Positions 45,426-57,345 of a stretch of DNA of 64,000 nt are shown in pieces. Under the pieces are notes generated by a model that saw only the letters and a program-made list of their open reading frames with translations, did no database searches and was not told the DNA's origin. The stretch's first letter is position 1. Each line of letters starts with the position of its first letter. The stretch covers positions 71,597,253 to 71,661,252 of the forward strand of contig CM065297.1 in NCBI GenBank assembly GCA_032871835.1, read 5' to 3'. A program made the translations under genes and the position numbers. The DNA comes from Dipteronia dyeriana. Its lineage: Eukaryota > Streptophyta > Magnoliopsida > Sapindales > Sapindaceae.

Positions 45426-47482
45426 TTACAAACCGCAATGTACATTCTAAACGATGTACCATTTAAGTCGGTTCCTAAAACACCGCATGAGTTATGGACC
45501 GGGCAAAAGCCTAGTTTACAACACTTAAGGATATTTAGATGTCCTACGCATGTGTTAAAAGGAAAGATAGAAAAAATGGAGTCTCGTTCAGAAATATGCA
45601 TATTTGTAGGGTATCCAAAAGGAACAAAAGGATATTATTTTTATAGTCCTTCAGATCTTAAAGTATTTATTTCGACAAATGCTAAATTTCTGGAAGAGAA
45701 CAATATGAATAATTTTGTGCCTAAAAGTAGAATTGTCCTGAATGTGCTTTTAGGAGATACAATTCCATAAGAGGTTTCGCAACCAAGTCCAATTGTAAGT
45801 TCTGTATCGACACAAGATCAACAATCTACCATACCTCGTTGTAGTGGGAGGGTTAGTAGATAACCCGAGAGATATATCGGTCTAGGAGAATCTATAGAGA
45901 ATCTCCCGGACGATGATGATCACTATACATACAAGGAAACAATGGAAGATGTTGATTGTCGCTATTGGCAAAAGGAAATGCAATCCAAAATTGAATCTAT
46001 GTTTAAAAACAAAGTCTGGTATTTTGTAGACTTGCCTAAAGGGATAAAACCCATCGGGTGCAAGTGGGTATACAAGAGGAAAAGAGGAATGGATGGAAGG
46101 TGGAAATCTTTAAAGCTAGATTTATAGCTAAAGGTTATACACAGAAGGAAGGTATCGATTATGAAGAAACCTTCTCTCCTGTGGCCATGCTTAAATCCAT
46201 TAGGATACTCTTATCCATTGCGGCATCTGTAGACCTAGAGATTTGGCAAATGGACGTTAAGACAGCTTTCCTTAATGGAAGTCTTGACGAAAGCATCTAT
46301 ATGATGCAACCAGAAGGATTCATTGAAAAGGGCCAAGAGGAAAAGGTATGCAAGTTGCAAGAATCCATATATGGATTAAAGTAAGCATCCAGATCCTGGA
46401 ACATAAGGTTCTATCAAGCCGTGAAAAGTTTTGGATTTATTCATAACCTTGATGAACCTTGTGTAAACAAAAGGATTAAAAGCAACAATTTGGTTTTCCT
46501 AGTTATTTACGTTGATGATATACTACTCATCGGAAACGATGTAAATGTATTGACATCAGTAAAAGAATGGTTAGCAAAACAATTTTATATGAAGGACTTA
46601 GGAGAAACAAGTTATATTCTTGGTATCCAAGTCATAAGGGATAGAAAGAATAGAACGATTGTATTATCCCAAGCTTCATACAAAGATAAAATCTTGTCTA
46701 GGTTTTCCATACAAGATTCCAAGAAAGGTATGTTACCTTTTAGACATGGAATCAAACTTTCTAAGGAACAAGTTCCTAAGATTGAGCATGAAGAGCAATT
46801 CATGAGTAGGGTTCCATACGCATCGACAGTTGGAAGTCTCATGTATGCAATGCTCTGCACTAGTCCATATATTTGTTTTGTTGTGGGCATAGTTAGCAGG
46901 TTTCAATCGAAACCTGGTCCTGATCACTGGACAACAGTCAAGCATATTTTCAAGTATCTTAGGAGAACGAGAGATTATATGGTTGTATACTTTGGAGGGG
47001 ATTCAATTCCTGTTAGGTATACAGATTTTGATTTTCAGTCAGATTCTGACTCCAGGAGATCAACATCAGGATCTGTGTTTACTATTAGAAGATAGGCAGT
47101 CATATAGAGGAGTATCAAGCAATCTTGTATTGCTGATTGCACCATGGAAGTCGAGTATGTTGCCTCATGCGAGGCTATCTGGCTCCGCCAATTCTTGATT
47201 GACTTGGAAGTGGTTCCTGATGCGAATAAGCAGATCACTATCTATTATGACAATAGTGGAGCAGTGGCTAATTTGAGAGAACAAATAAGTTATAAGAGAG
47301 GGAAACACATTGAAAGAAAGTATCACTTTCTAAGGGAAATTGTGCATAGGGGTGCCGTGACGATTACCAAGATCTTGTTAGCAGAAAATTTAGCGGATCC
47401 CTTTACAAAGGCTCTTCCTCAAAAGAGTTTTGATGGGGATCTAGAGAACATGAGGATGAGAGATATGAAACATTTGCTATAG
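45426..47482 (+). pseudogene. Copia A integrase C-terminus, reverse transcriptase and RNase H
   Basis: The integrase C-terminal region is at 45438-45770 (TPHELWTGQKPSLQHLRIFR). RT from 45942 reads GCKWVYKRKRG, QMDVKTAFLNGSLDESIYM and LVIYVDDILLIGNDV (YVDD near 46510). RNase H at 47144-47482 reads YYDNSGAVAN and the tail LADPFTKALPQK. Single stops or frameshifts lie near 45768, 46108, 46384 and 47093. Long stretches remain open, so it is less decayed than Copia B. Confidence 0.9.
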
Positions 47483-47483
47483 A

Positions 47484-47496
47484 GCAAGTGAGAGAT
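47484..47496 (+). other. Polypurine tract of Copia A
   Basis: gcaagtgagaga directly before the 3' LTR. Confidence 0.8.
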
Positions 47497-49877
47497 TATT
47501 AGAATTATGGTCGATAGCAAGAAAATAATAATTTATTTGACAATCTTTTCATATTAATAAAGTGATTTCTAGTTTAACAAATCTTATGGCATTTATAGTC
47601 TTATTATTATAATTGTCAAAAGTAAATAATCATAAGGTCAAAAGACTATGAGAAAAGAAGAATTGTTCATACATCTAGATATGTATGAGGTAGACACAAT
47701 TCTTTATTTACGCCTTTATCTTGTCAAAGTTGTAGATTCTTTTGCTAGCATTTGAGTGGGATCAAATGTGTTATGATGAGTCTAAAATCATCAAAGTGTG
47801 GTGTCTTTGGGCAAAAGAATCTTGTGCACTGGGTGCATTGAATAGGATCAAAATGAAATACTTTATCTAGAACCGTCAAATGGATAAAAGTTTTCATTTG
47901 AAGACAATCGGAGAGTCTATCTCAATCCTGAGATAAATGATGGACTTATGGTTGCAAGTGTTATCATTTGAGCTATCAATGAGTACGATTATATAACATA
48001 GTCTATCCTCGATAGTTTGGTGGTATTCATTTGTTAATCGATAAAGGACTTCATTTATAGATATGGACATCGTGGCTCAATCTATTGAATGAGAGTATAA
48101 TACCATCATATGGATGTTTTAAGGTATTGTATATTAAATCTTAACGCTAATTTTTCAATAGTGTCTATTGAAACATGGCTTCTGGTCAAGTCAAAATATC
48201 CAAGTTCAAAATTTGGTCATATGAGTAAATATGGTAACTTGGAGAACTATAGGCGATCTATAAGCTCTTGGTGATTACTGGTATTCTTCACGAGGATACA
48301 CTTTCTCCAATAAGGTTGTCTAGGGTATGAATGAGTAACATCAACTTATTCTATCTTTATTTAAGAGTTCAACTTTAGTTCTTTAATGAAATGAACTAAA
48401 ATTAAATAGAGCGGACCTAAGTGAATCATTTGTTGATTGTGATTGGGTTGTGTCTATTGAAGCTTAAATTTAGATAGTCCGCCAAGATCCCCAATCCACA
48501 CGAACTTGCATGGATCACTTGATATATCCTGCCGAACCAATTTAATGGTCCATCTAGAATTGTATTGAGGCATGTAGACTTGTTTCTTTTTGTAAGAATG
48601 GGTTTAGTTCACATATGGACTTTTTATAAAGGTCAAATGGATTTAATAAAATAAAAAAATAATATACTGCCCCATATATATGGTTTGGGCGGCAAAGCTA
48701 TTTAGAATAGCTTAATTATATTATATTATTTTATTATTTAATTAAATGGAAATTAATTAATTTGTTGATTAATTAATTATTTAATTAAAAGTCAAAATCT
48801 TTTTCCCAGTAGGAGATGGTCTCCTAAAATTATACTATTGTTGTTAGTATAATTAATGTTAAAGACTATATTTGATAAGTAGATAAATAAAATGAATTAT
48901 TTATCTAATCAAATTAGGAAGTCTTTAATATGGTTACAAATACACTATTGAGTTGGATTGAGAGTTTTGGTGAATGATAGAATTCCTTTTTGAAAAGGAT
49001 TCTTAACCACCAAGTAAATCTACCTAAGGAAAGGATTCTTAACTACCAAGTAAATCTTTCTTAGGTAGAGAATTAAGTCTCCTAATTATATTCTATGAAA
49101 TTTCGGCCAACTATGTATATATAAGAGGAGGATAAAATTCCTTTTAGATAAGGATTCTTAACTACCAAATAAATCCACCTAAGGAAATGATTCTTGTCAA
49201 CCAAGTAAATCCTTCTTAGGAGAGGACTTATGATCCTATATATAGGTTTGGAAATTTCGGCCAACTCTAATTAATTGCAAGAATTAATTTCGGCCAACTT
49301 GGGACTTTCTAAGGTGTGAATTCGACCAAGCAAGAGAGAATTTTGAGGGAGAAAATTTTGGTTTTTACTCTGGACAAAATTCGATCAACTCATAGAGATA
49401 GTGTGAATTTGGCCAAGAAGAGAAAAAGGGGAACGTTTTTGTTTTCGATAGTACACTAGTATCCTTTACATCAAAAGGGTTTTATGTACAACATCGAATC
49501 AAGGTTCATGCGAGTTTCAATCAAATTGATTGATAATTCACAAGTGGCCGGACATTCTTGATTTTTCTCTTGGAGAATCATTGTGACTAACAAGGAACAA
49601 GATTTTGTTTGTTTCCATCCTCAAGTATACAAGAAAAAGAAAGGGAGCCCACACCCCTAGGTGATTCACGTTCGTGATTGGATTGGAAGATCTTGCAGAA
49701 TCAATTCGGCGCTTGTTCAATCGTCAAGAGAAAAATGTACGACACTTTTTATATACATCAATTAATTTAGGGTTAAGGTTCTTGTTAGTCAAAGGGGAAA
49801 ATTTTTATTTATATGCAAACCCTAATTTTTAATAAAATTTCTCACGCTTCCGCTGCGCGTGTTTTATTTTCCCTAAA
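47497..49877 (+). repeat. 3' LTR of Copia A
   Basis: About 2.38 kb, starting tattagaattatgg (TG changed to TA) and ending ccctaaa. It lacks about 45 bp present at 8360-8405 in the 5' LTR. A 2.4-kb LTR is long for a plant Copia. Confidence 0.85.
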
Positions 49878-50030
49878 TATAAATACATTGAAATCTCAAT
49901 TATTATATTAAGAGCATATATATGATTAAGATATTAAAGTTATAAATTAAAATTGATTTAATTTAACTTAAAAAGAATATATATATGATAAACAAAATTA
50001 CGTTAAATAAAGATGAGGTTTGCCTTATTT
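49878..50030. other. AT-rich spacer between Copia A and the LINE
   Basis: No gene or repeat recognised. Confidence 0.6.
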
Positions 50031-52648
50031 ATTATTATTATTCTTTCTTTGAAGCTAGAATTTATTAAGGACAACATCAACTTACAAAAGGGAATTACAA
50101 CCCAGGCTATCAGCCAACACAATTTTTCTCACACATGGAGGGTATTCCTCCATCCAAAACCTGTCCTCACCACAAATCAAAGCATTTTTAGCAAGGAAAT
50201 GAGCTACCTGGTTTGCCTTATGAGGCACATGTTAGACTCCCTCACCACCTAAGAAATTGCACAATGTTCGAATTTTTTCTAACACAAGACCGATATCTAA
50301 ATTAAAATGGGTCTTTTCATTTATCCATTTGACAATTATCGTAACATCCATCTCAATTATTACTGGTAATAGGCATGTATTGCGTGCAAACTTTAGACAA
50401 CGAAGAACTGCCTTCACCTCAGCCACTAAAGGTGAGTAAGTTGCATTTGCTCACTAAGAGCTGGACGCTATCATAATGCCTATTGGAGCACGAATTACAA
50501 CCCCAAAAACAACCTTCATTCCATTAATATTTACATACCCATGCTAGGCAGTTTCCACACCACAGATCCCTCCCTCACGAAATTTCTGATTTGGCAATGC
50601 TAGCTGCAAGTAATAAATTCTAAAATGTAATTCGTAGACCAACCCACCACATCATATTCCTAAGCATTCAACTTTAATCCTTTCACCTTTTGGTTCCTGG
50701 TAAACCGGTTCCTCCAGAGCACCACATAAAAGAGGCCCAATTGCCCTTCATCTAAGTGTTCAAAATAGTGATATATAAAATCGAAGAAATGAGTTCCCCT
50801 CCCATCAATCCATGGCTCTAAAAACTGCAGCTCCTACCGGATAACGCTAAAACGCCGGCAGCTCCATAAGGCATGCCATGAGGATTCTTCTTTGCTAACA
50901 CACAACTGGAAAATAAGACTAACCGGGATACCGCGATGGCAGAGATTCAACATCGAAGGAATCCAATCTTTGCAAGCTTTTCCATATGAACACCTTTACC
51001 TTGAAGGGGATTTCCAACCGTCAAAGACACTTCCACCATCCATCCTCACTACTCAGACATAAAGAACTTGTATCTTTCTCTAGAGAGCAGCCTAAATGGT
51101 AGCCGTTTTTGACAGTGTATAACCCACTTTGCTCAAAACGACAAGTCAAGGAGTCATTCACATTAGTAAATCTCATTGGAATACCAAGAATTGCAATTGC
51201 ATCATCCTCTAGAAAATTCTATCTTATTAGCTCCACATCCTACCTTCATATTGGACTCTTCAACTGGTTTATAGTACTCATTTCACCCAATATTTGAGGC
51301 GAAATAACCTTGAAATTGGATGGTCTTGGAATCCACTGATCCAGATACATGTAGATCATGGTCCTCCTCCTTACTCTTTATCGAGTTCCTGCTTTAATTA
51401 AACTTCTTCCCCACACCAAACCTTTCCATATAAAAGACCTTGTTGGTGTCGAATCTGCTTGCATAAAATCCCTACCTTGGAAGTAGGAGCTCCTTAGAAC
51501 CATTGCCGCCAGCGAATCCGGATTCTTCTGAAGCTGCCAGTATTTTTTTTTGTAATCAATGCTCGATTAAACACTGTTAGATCTCTGAAACCAAGCCAAC
51601 TGGATTGTTTTGGTAAACATAATTGTTTCCAAGAACTTCAATGGATCTTATGCTCATTCTTTTTACTCCCCCACTAAAACCTTGCAAATAGTCGTTGAAT
51701 TTCGATAATCAAGCTTTGGGGCAGCTGGAACAAACTCATAGCATATGATGGGATTGATTGTAGCACTGTTTTGACAAGGATCTCTTTCCCACCAACAAAA
51801 AACAATTTGCTCTCCCACCCTTTTATTTGGTCCCAAACTCAATCCACCACATTTGCGATGAGTTTTCGTTTATGTCTCCCGATAACATATGGAAGCCCCA
51901 AGTACCTTTCATGGACATCAACCAGACGTACTCCCACTAATGTTGCAAGTCTCTCATTCTCTAGTCTGATAATGGTTGGACTCATGTAAACAGTTGGTTT
52001 TCCAAAGTTTACCAATTGACCCGTGACCCAAGCATAATCGTTAAGCACTCCTCTAATTGCCACACAATTCGACTCTGTGGCCTCTAAGAACAAAAAGACG
52101 TCGTCCATAAAAAATAGATGAGTAATTAGAGGACTCGATCTACTACACCAAAATCCTGATATAGAACCACTAACATGAGTGACATTAATCAAAGTCACTA
52201 ACCTTACCGTAACCCCAATGTCGGCTTCAGCAAACCAAAAATTTCTCCATTTAGAATAAAAGATTAAGCCACTGATCTCACACAACCCATAATTCTGTTA
52301 AGCCAACCAGATTAAAAACCCAACTGTAACATCATTTTTTCAATGAAGATTCACTCTAATCTGTCGTAGGCTTTCGACATGTAAAGCTTTAAAGCCATTG
52401 AACCTTCTTTCCGTTTGCTTCTTTTCAGGTTGTGATGACACTCCAGCCCAACGATTATATTATCTGACAATAGCCGCCCTGGTACGAAGGCACTCAGTGT
52501 TTCAGATGTGACTTCTTCCAAAGCTTGCCAGAATCGATTGGCCAGTGCCTTTACAATGATTTTATACAGCACATTGCAAAGGCTTATATGCCTGAAATCC
52601 AGAAGATGCTCTTCAAGATTCACTTTCGGTATCCGTTGAGGATGATTT
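50031..52648 (-). mobile_element. LINE/L1 remnant (RT to RNase H)
   Basis: Reading leftward: reverse transcriptase from 52640 (LLDFRHISLCNVLYKIIVKA, LSAFVPGRLLSDNIIVG), the catalytic FMDD near 52100, and GVRLVDVHERYLGLPYVIGR at 51930-51870. A zinc-binding zf-RVT-like stretch lies near 51000-50640, then an RNase H-like domain (AEVKAVLRCLKFARN at 50426-50380). The endonuclease and ORF1 are missing, so it is 5'-truncated, as most LINE copies are. Many stops; inactive. Confidence 0.85.
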
Positions 52649-52650
52649 TT

Positions 52651-53443
52651 TGATCAACCACTCATTAAACATATAATATTAGTGAATAATCAAACTGTAA
52701 ATAAAAATAAACAAAAAACAAGAAGCAACACATGATTTTGCATGGTAAAACCCTAAGTCGGGAAAACATCCATGGTTGCCGATAATAGTAAAGGAAAAAA
52801 AGAATCCGCTAAGTTGACAAAAGATTACACACACAATCCTGACTGCTCTCGTCTAAGCTTAATTGACTTCACCCATTTATGGTTGTTATTTGGGTCTATT
52901 TGTACATGCATAGAACCCTAATTTTTGTTGTATAAGTAAGAAAAGTTCCCGTAATTAATTAAGACTCTAACTTATTGGGGCCATGTTTCCCTTCTTCCTT
53001 ATCTTCTGTTGATTGTGTTTCGACTATGTTGGGCTTCTTACCTAGTCTGGACTTTGATATCTATAAGGAAATTTACTTCCTCATCAAATTATGCTTCTAG
53101 ACACCTTATTTTAGTAGGATTCATTCTCTTCGTGCTTTGAGTCGTGACTTTTGCTAAATTTGAATGTTGTCCAAGTGTCATACAATCGACCGCCTATTAC
53201 ACCCGACCAAACTCTCTTTCCCTCGATCAACAGCTTCACCCGATTATGGCCTCAACCTCGATCATCTTGGTAGCCCCGATCGGGTACCCCTCCCTGATCG
53301 TTTGTGCTATCTTGGTCGGGCGGTTTGATGAGTGTTCTTTGGTCAACTTGGGTTGACTTGATCAGGTTGACTTCTGGTGATATGGCATCCCCTACTCTTA
53401 TCTTTTGTTACAATGTCATAGCGTCTAAATTTCACCAATAACA
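52651..53443 (-). repeat. 3' LTR of Gypsy E
   Basis: 793 bp. On the minus strand it starts TGTTATTGGTG at 53443 and ends GGTTGATCA at 52651. The cgatcatcttggtag region matches 62458-62470. Confidence 0.75.
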
Positions 53444-53456
53444 ATACCCCCTTAAA
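53444..53456 (-). other. Polypurine tract of Gypsy E
   Basis: The minus strand reads TTTAAGGGGGTAT directly before the LTR. Confidence 0.8.
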
Positions 53457-53701
53457 CATACGAGACCGAGTATGTCGTTCCAAATGGAGCTCATTCGGCG
53501 AAGTGTGTTTTATTTGTTATTTTTTCTCGTCTTGTAGTTCATTAATGTGCATTTAATGTTTTACAGCTATCAATCACGCTCGTTTCGGCTGACGCAATCA
53601 TTTATCCCTTTTTTTGAATGGTGTGTGATTTTCAAACTTCGTGCACCTAATTCCACTCTCATCTAGCGACGTGTGTATGGTCTGATGATGTCACTTACTC
53701 C

Positions 53702-53710
53702 TATATATAA
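53702..53710 (+). promoter_or_regulatory. TATA box for the antisense gene of Gypsy E
   Basis: tatatataa about 150 bp upstream of the ATG at 53854, with a pyrimidine-rich leader (ttctccttctttaaac) between. It points away from the 3' LTR, on the strand opposite to the element. Confidence 0.55.
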
Positions 53711-53853
53711 TTCAAAACTCTTCATTTCCCTCTCACTACTTCATAGATTCTCTTTGCAAAAGAAACCATAGTTTCTCCTTCTTTAAACTTTTCTTTTTTT
53801 CCTTTCTTTCTTTGCAAATCGTTCGTGTTCTTATCGCCTTCATTAACATTCCA

Positions 53854-55360
53854 TGTATGGATCCAACTCTCGGTTATCGATATTTCAAATTTCTCAAGCA
53901 TGCAATTAAGGTTGGCGATAATAAGAATATCGATAGGCTTGAGTCCATACTTTGGGGTCACTTTCATGCATACACCCTTTCGTTTCAACCTGTTGCTTTA
54001 GATATAGATTACTCCGTGGCTCCTCCTGAGTTTGTTCCTCCATCTGATAACCCTTCTACTTCTGCTTTTGTTGATTTTTGCTCAGATATGTCAAAGATAG
54101 CCAATTCTCGTTAAACTACCCAAAGAAGCCATCTGGCTAGTAGATGACTTAAAGATAATCTCGTAAAAGCTAAAGATGAAGAAGATCTTGATGGAGCAAC
54201 AAACACGTATGTTAAAGTTTTCTATGGATCACCCTTGTGCTTTTGATTACGAAATAGATATGTTGACTGCTGATGAGCTTGAGAAGTTCCAAGATCTATT
54301 TGACCTGCCACGTTCGATGCGACTGTCTTGCAGCGGCGAACGTGCTGTATGAAATTTCCCTCCCGATGCAGTTGCTGTTTATGGGGCCATGTTGTCCTTT
54401 GGGGTCATTTGCCTCATTCAACCCTTCATCGCTCGATTTTTGGTAGATACGTTGATTGCTCCCACTCAGCTGACCCTAACTCGTACTGCGTGCTGATCAA
54501 CTTTAGGCATTTCTAGAAGAAGATCGGGGCCAAGTACCCCCCGACCCCCCAAAAGATACGTAACTTTTCCGCCCTAGGGTGATTTGATACCGGAGGCACC
54601 CTTTATCTTTAGGCGACCTCCCAGAGTAGCTGGATTCCCCATGGTTATAAAGAAAAACCTACTCCTCCTCCTATGCATAAAGACTACAAGGGCTTTATTT
54701 AGGGGTTCCGTTCATTGAAAAAATGCAGGAAGAACAATTGGTTCTTTGTTAGTGGCGACTGAGGGGAGACTATGGTGGCTGATTCTACCCATCGGTTGGC
54801 TCGGAGCAATGTATCGAGGCTTTTTTATAGAACTATAGAACAAGGTTGCGTTTGTGGTGACCCGGGATCAGGTTAACACTGTTGTTAAGGCGACTCAAAC
54901 TTCTTGGGAGGTTAGGGATCGCAGCAATTTGTACGCTAAAAAGGAGTTGATTGAATTGGGTCTTTTTACTGAAATCTTTGCCTGATGCAAACGTTGTAGA
55001 TCCTTGTTTATATTCTCCTTAGCTTTCATTGTACATATTTTTTTCTTACTGCTTTTCTCTGTGTTTCTCTTTCCAGTATTTGAGATCGACGTCATAGTCG
55101 ATAACTAAGCCGAAAAGGCTAAAAACCTTGACCGGATGAGTAGGAGAGCGGCCGCTAATCAGATGGCTCAGGGAATTACTCTCCATAAACATGACATGGT
55201 GGAGCACATATACGAGTCTGACAACGACTCTTTGATGGTTCATGCAGGGCAGGCTAAAATGAGTAGTCGTGATGCCCCTCATCCTCGAGGTAGTCAGCGA
55301 GGGTCGTCGAGGGATATGGTCGCTCGAGTACAATCTACCATAGAAGAATCTGACCGAGAG
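53854..55360 (+). pseudogene. Antisense gene of Gypsy E (gypsy-type putative transposase family)
   Basis: Start ATG 53854 (MDPTLGYRYFKFLKHAIKVGD). Further on are ADPNSYCVLINF (about 54470), KIGAKYPPTPQKIRNFSAL, and GFRSLKKCRKNNWFFVSGD (about 54700-54760). These align with the matching region of the G1 antisense gene (GFPSSNKYWKNSWFF). Several stops are visible (near 54114, 54513, 54583 and 54762). An acceptor tttccag near 55077 suggests an intron before the last part (SRRAAANQMAQG). It is interrupted at 55361 by Copia D. Function unknown. Confidence 0.7.
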
Positions 55361-56152
55361 TGTTGGAACCCTGTTCACCGGTAACGCAGCGGAAATGAGT
55401 TTTAAATTTTTTATATAGATCGTAATCTGTATCTGGGACCATCGAACTTGGAATCGTATTTATTTTTGAAACAAATACATACAATATGTAAATATAGAAA
55501 ATTGAAATTGATATAAAGAGAAGAAGAAAATAGAACCATACCAACGTTTAGAGGCTCCTTCACTTTTCTATATACTCTAAGTCTGTACCACTGATCTTCC
55601 TCGCTATCTCTCCGAACTGTAACTGCATGTGGATGAGTCACGGATTCGAAATCTTAGTATGGAGGATGAAGGAAAATTAAGAAACTCTTTCTTTATTTTT
55701 ACTATGCAACACTTGCACTGTTTACATATCATGCAAACTCAAGTGTATGTGTTGATATGTGTTATATGCACACATTAAAATGCTTTTGTCTTTTGTGTGT
55801 TAAAATCAAAATGTGTTGATCTTTTACGCATAGTTGCATCACATGCCTACACTGCACCTTTTTTCTCTTTTGTCATCACACACTTTTTCTTAAAACAAAA
55901 GAATTAAAAAAATGATATGATCAGGTAAGGTTGGTTTAAATTTAATTGTTGTGATTCGATTTTTTTCAAAAAGAAAAAGTGATCACAAATATTTGTTTTT
56001 TAAAATCTAAAACTCTTTTAAAACCTTTTCAACTGTTTCATCTCTAATTCAAATTTCAAAATTTATATATATATATCACACACACACACACACACAAAAT
56101 TTATATATATATATATATAACTTAAAATAAAATCAAAACTTTTAGAAAACTT
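55361..56152 (-). repeat. 3' LTR piece of Copia D
   Basis: It matches 59059-59830 (same element) and, more distantly, 22200-24317. It is cut near 56152, where protease sequence starts, so U3 and pol were lost together. Confidence 0.85.
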
Positions 56153-57345
56153 TCAAATATTCAGACCATTCTTTTCAATAATAACAGACTTATTATTAAA
56201 AGAAATAGAATATTTTTGTTTTAACATCTTAGAAACGGAAATCAAATTCAGTGTAAATTCAGGAATATAAAATACATTGTCCAACAATATATAATTATTA
56301 CAAAAACATAATCTAATTACTCCCACTGCTCGTTCCGACACGACATCCCCTGACCCCACAGATATTGAGAAGGCTCCCTCCTCTAGTGATGTCCAAGAAC
56401 CAATCCACTGCAAAGAAGAACAAACATGATTAGTGGCCCCCGAATCAATTATCTAGGGTGAAGAATCATCTTCCACTAAACATGATTCAAGAACAAGTAA
56501 ATCATATTTACCTTTCGTTTTCTTCTTCTTGGCAGCCTCATCTAGATATTGAGGACATTTCCTTTTCCAGTGTCCAACCTTGTCGTAATGGAAACATTTT
56601 CCCTTGCCTTGGTCAGTGGAGGTGCCCTTCTTTTTGCTATGGGCTTTCTTGGGTTTGGGCTTACCCCTCGCCTTCCCATCAAACCTCTTCCACTTCTTAT
56701 TATTAGAGAAAGATGATTCAACAACATTTGCCTCACTAGTCTTGCTTTTATTGTCCTTAATTAAGGACTCAAAGGTAGCGAGCTCATTGAGCAACTGTGT
56801 AAGACTGAACTTTAACTTGTTCATCCCGTAGTTGCTATTAAATTGATCGAAAATCTTCGAAAGAGCCGTCAGTATGATGCTCACTTGACTGGGTTCGTTA
56901 ATGGCCTTGTCATTGACTTCTACCGTGTTGAAGTAAGACATCATGCTTAAGACATGTTCCCGAACTAATGTACATTCCTTCATGCCAGCGAGCATAGCAG
57001 AACGAACAGCTTCGTGTCACTTTTGCTCGGAGGGCTGCCCGAACATAGCTTGCGATGACTCCATGATTTCGAATGCTGAAGTCATTGCTTCGTGCTTTGT
57101 GATAATCACGTTTGTCATTGAAGACAACAAATACGTTCGAGCCTTCTCATTAGATGAGACCCATCGCTGGTATGCCTCACGAACAGTTCGTGTGGCATTG
57201 GTAGCAGGCGTTGGAGGACATTCCTCCGTAAGCACAAACTTGAGGTCTTTGGTGACCAATATTGCATTAATGTTTAGTTTCCACTTAGTGTAGTTATCAC
57301 CGGTTGATTTATCGTTGCGAGAATTTAAAGTAATGTAGAAGACAT
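56153..57345 (-). pseudogene. Copia D gag and protease fragment
   Basis: Start ATG 57345, TAA after six codons (57327-57325), TGA at 57019-57017. Gag homology runs through LKFVLTEECPPTPATN to a knuckle at about 56600-56560 in which the second cysteine is tyrosine (CFHY). The protease start is near 56455, where the catalytic aspartate region is broken by a stop, and its tail ends at 56153. Confidence 0.85.

Larger units (their letters stand above)
8214..49877 (+). mobile_element. Copia A, the outermost nested LTR retrotransposon
   Basis: Parts in element order: 5' LTR 8214-10569 plus 19681-19697, split by a MULE; PBS 19700; gag/protease to 22199; then Copia B. It continues on the minus strand at 29067-28605 (integrase), is interrupted by a solo LTR, and continues on the plus strand at 45426-47482 (integrase C-terminus, RT, RNase H). 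The 3' LTR is 47497-49877. Fragment ends abut the target duplications of the inserted elements, which ties them to one element. The strand switch of the middle piece is explained by the inversion of about 26524-45236. Confidence 0.85.

Noticed and set aside
45237..47700. A Copia element with inverted LTRs at both ends
   Set aside because: The left piece is the 5' end of a solo LTR flanked by ATGCT, whose partner lies at 28600; it is not an end of the 45426-47482 element.
50013..51989. Plus-strand ORFs across the LINE
   Set aside because: Reverse shadows of the minus-strand RT and RNase H.
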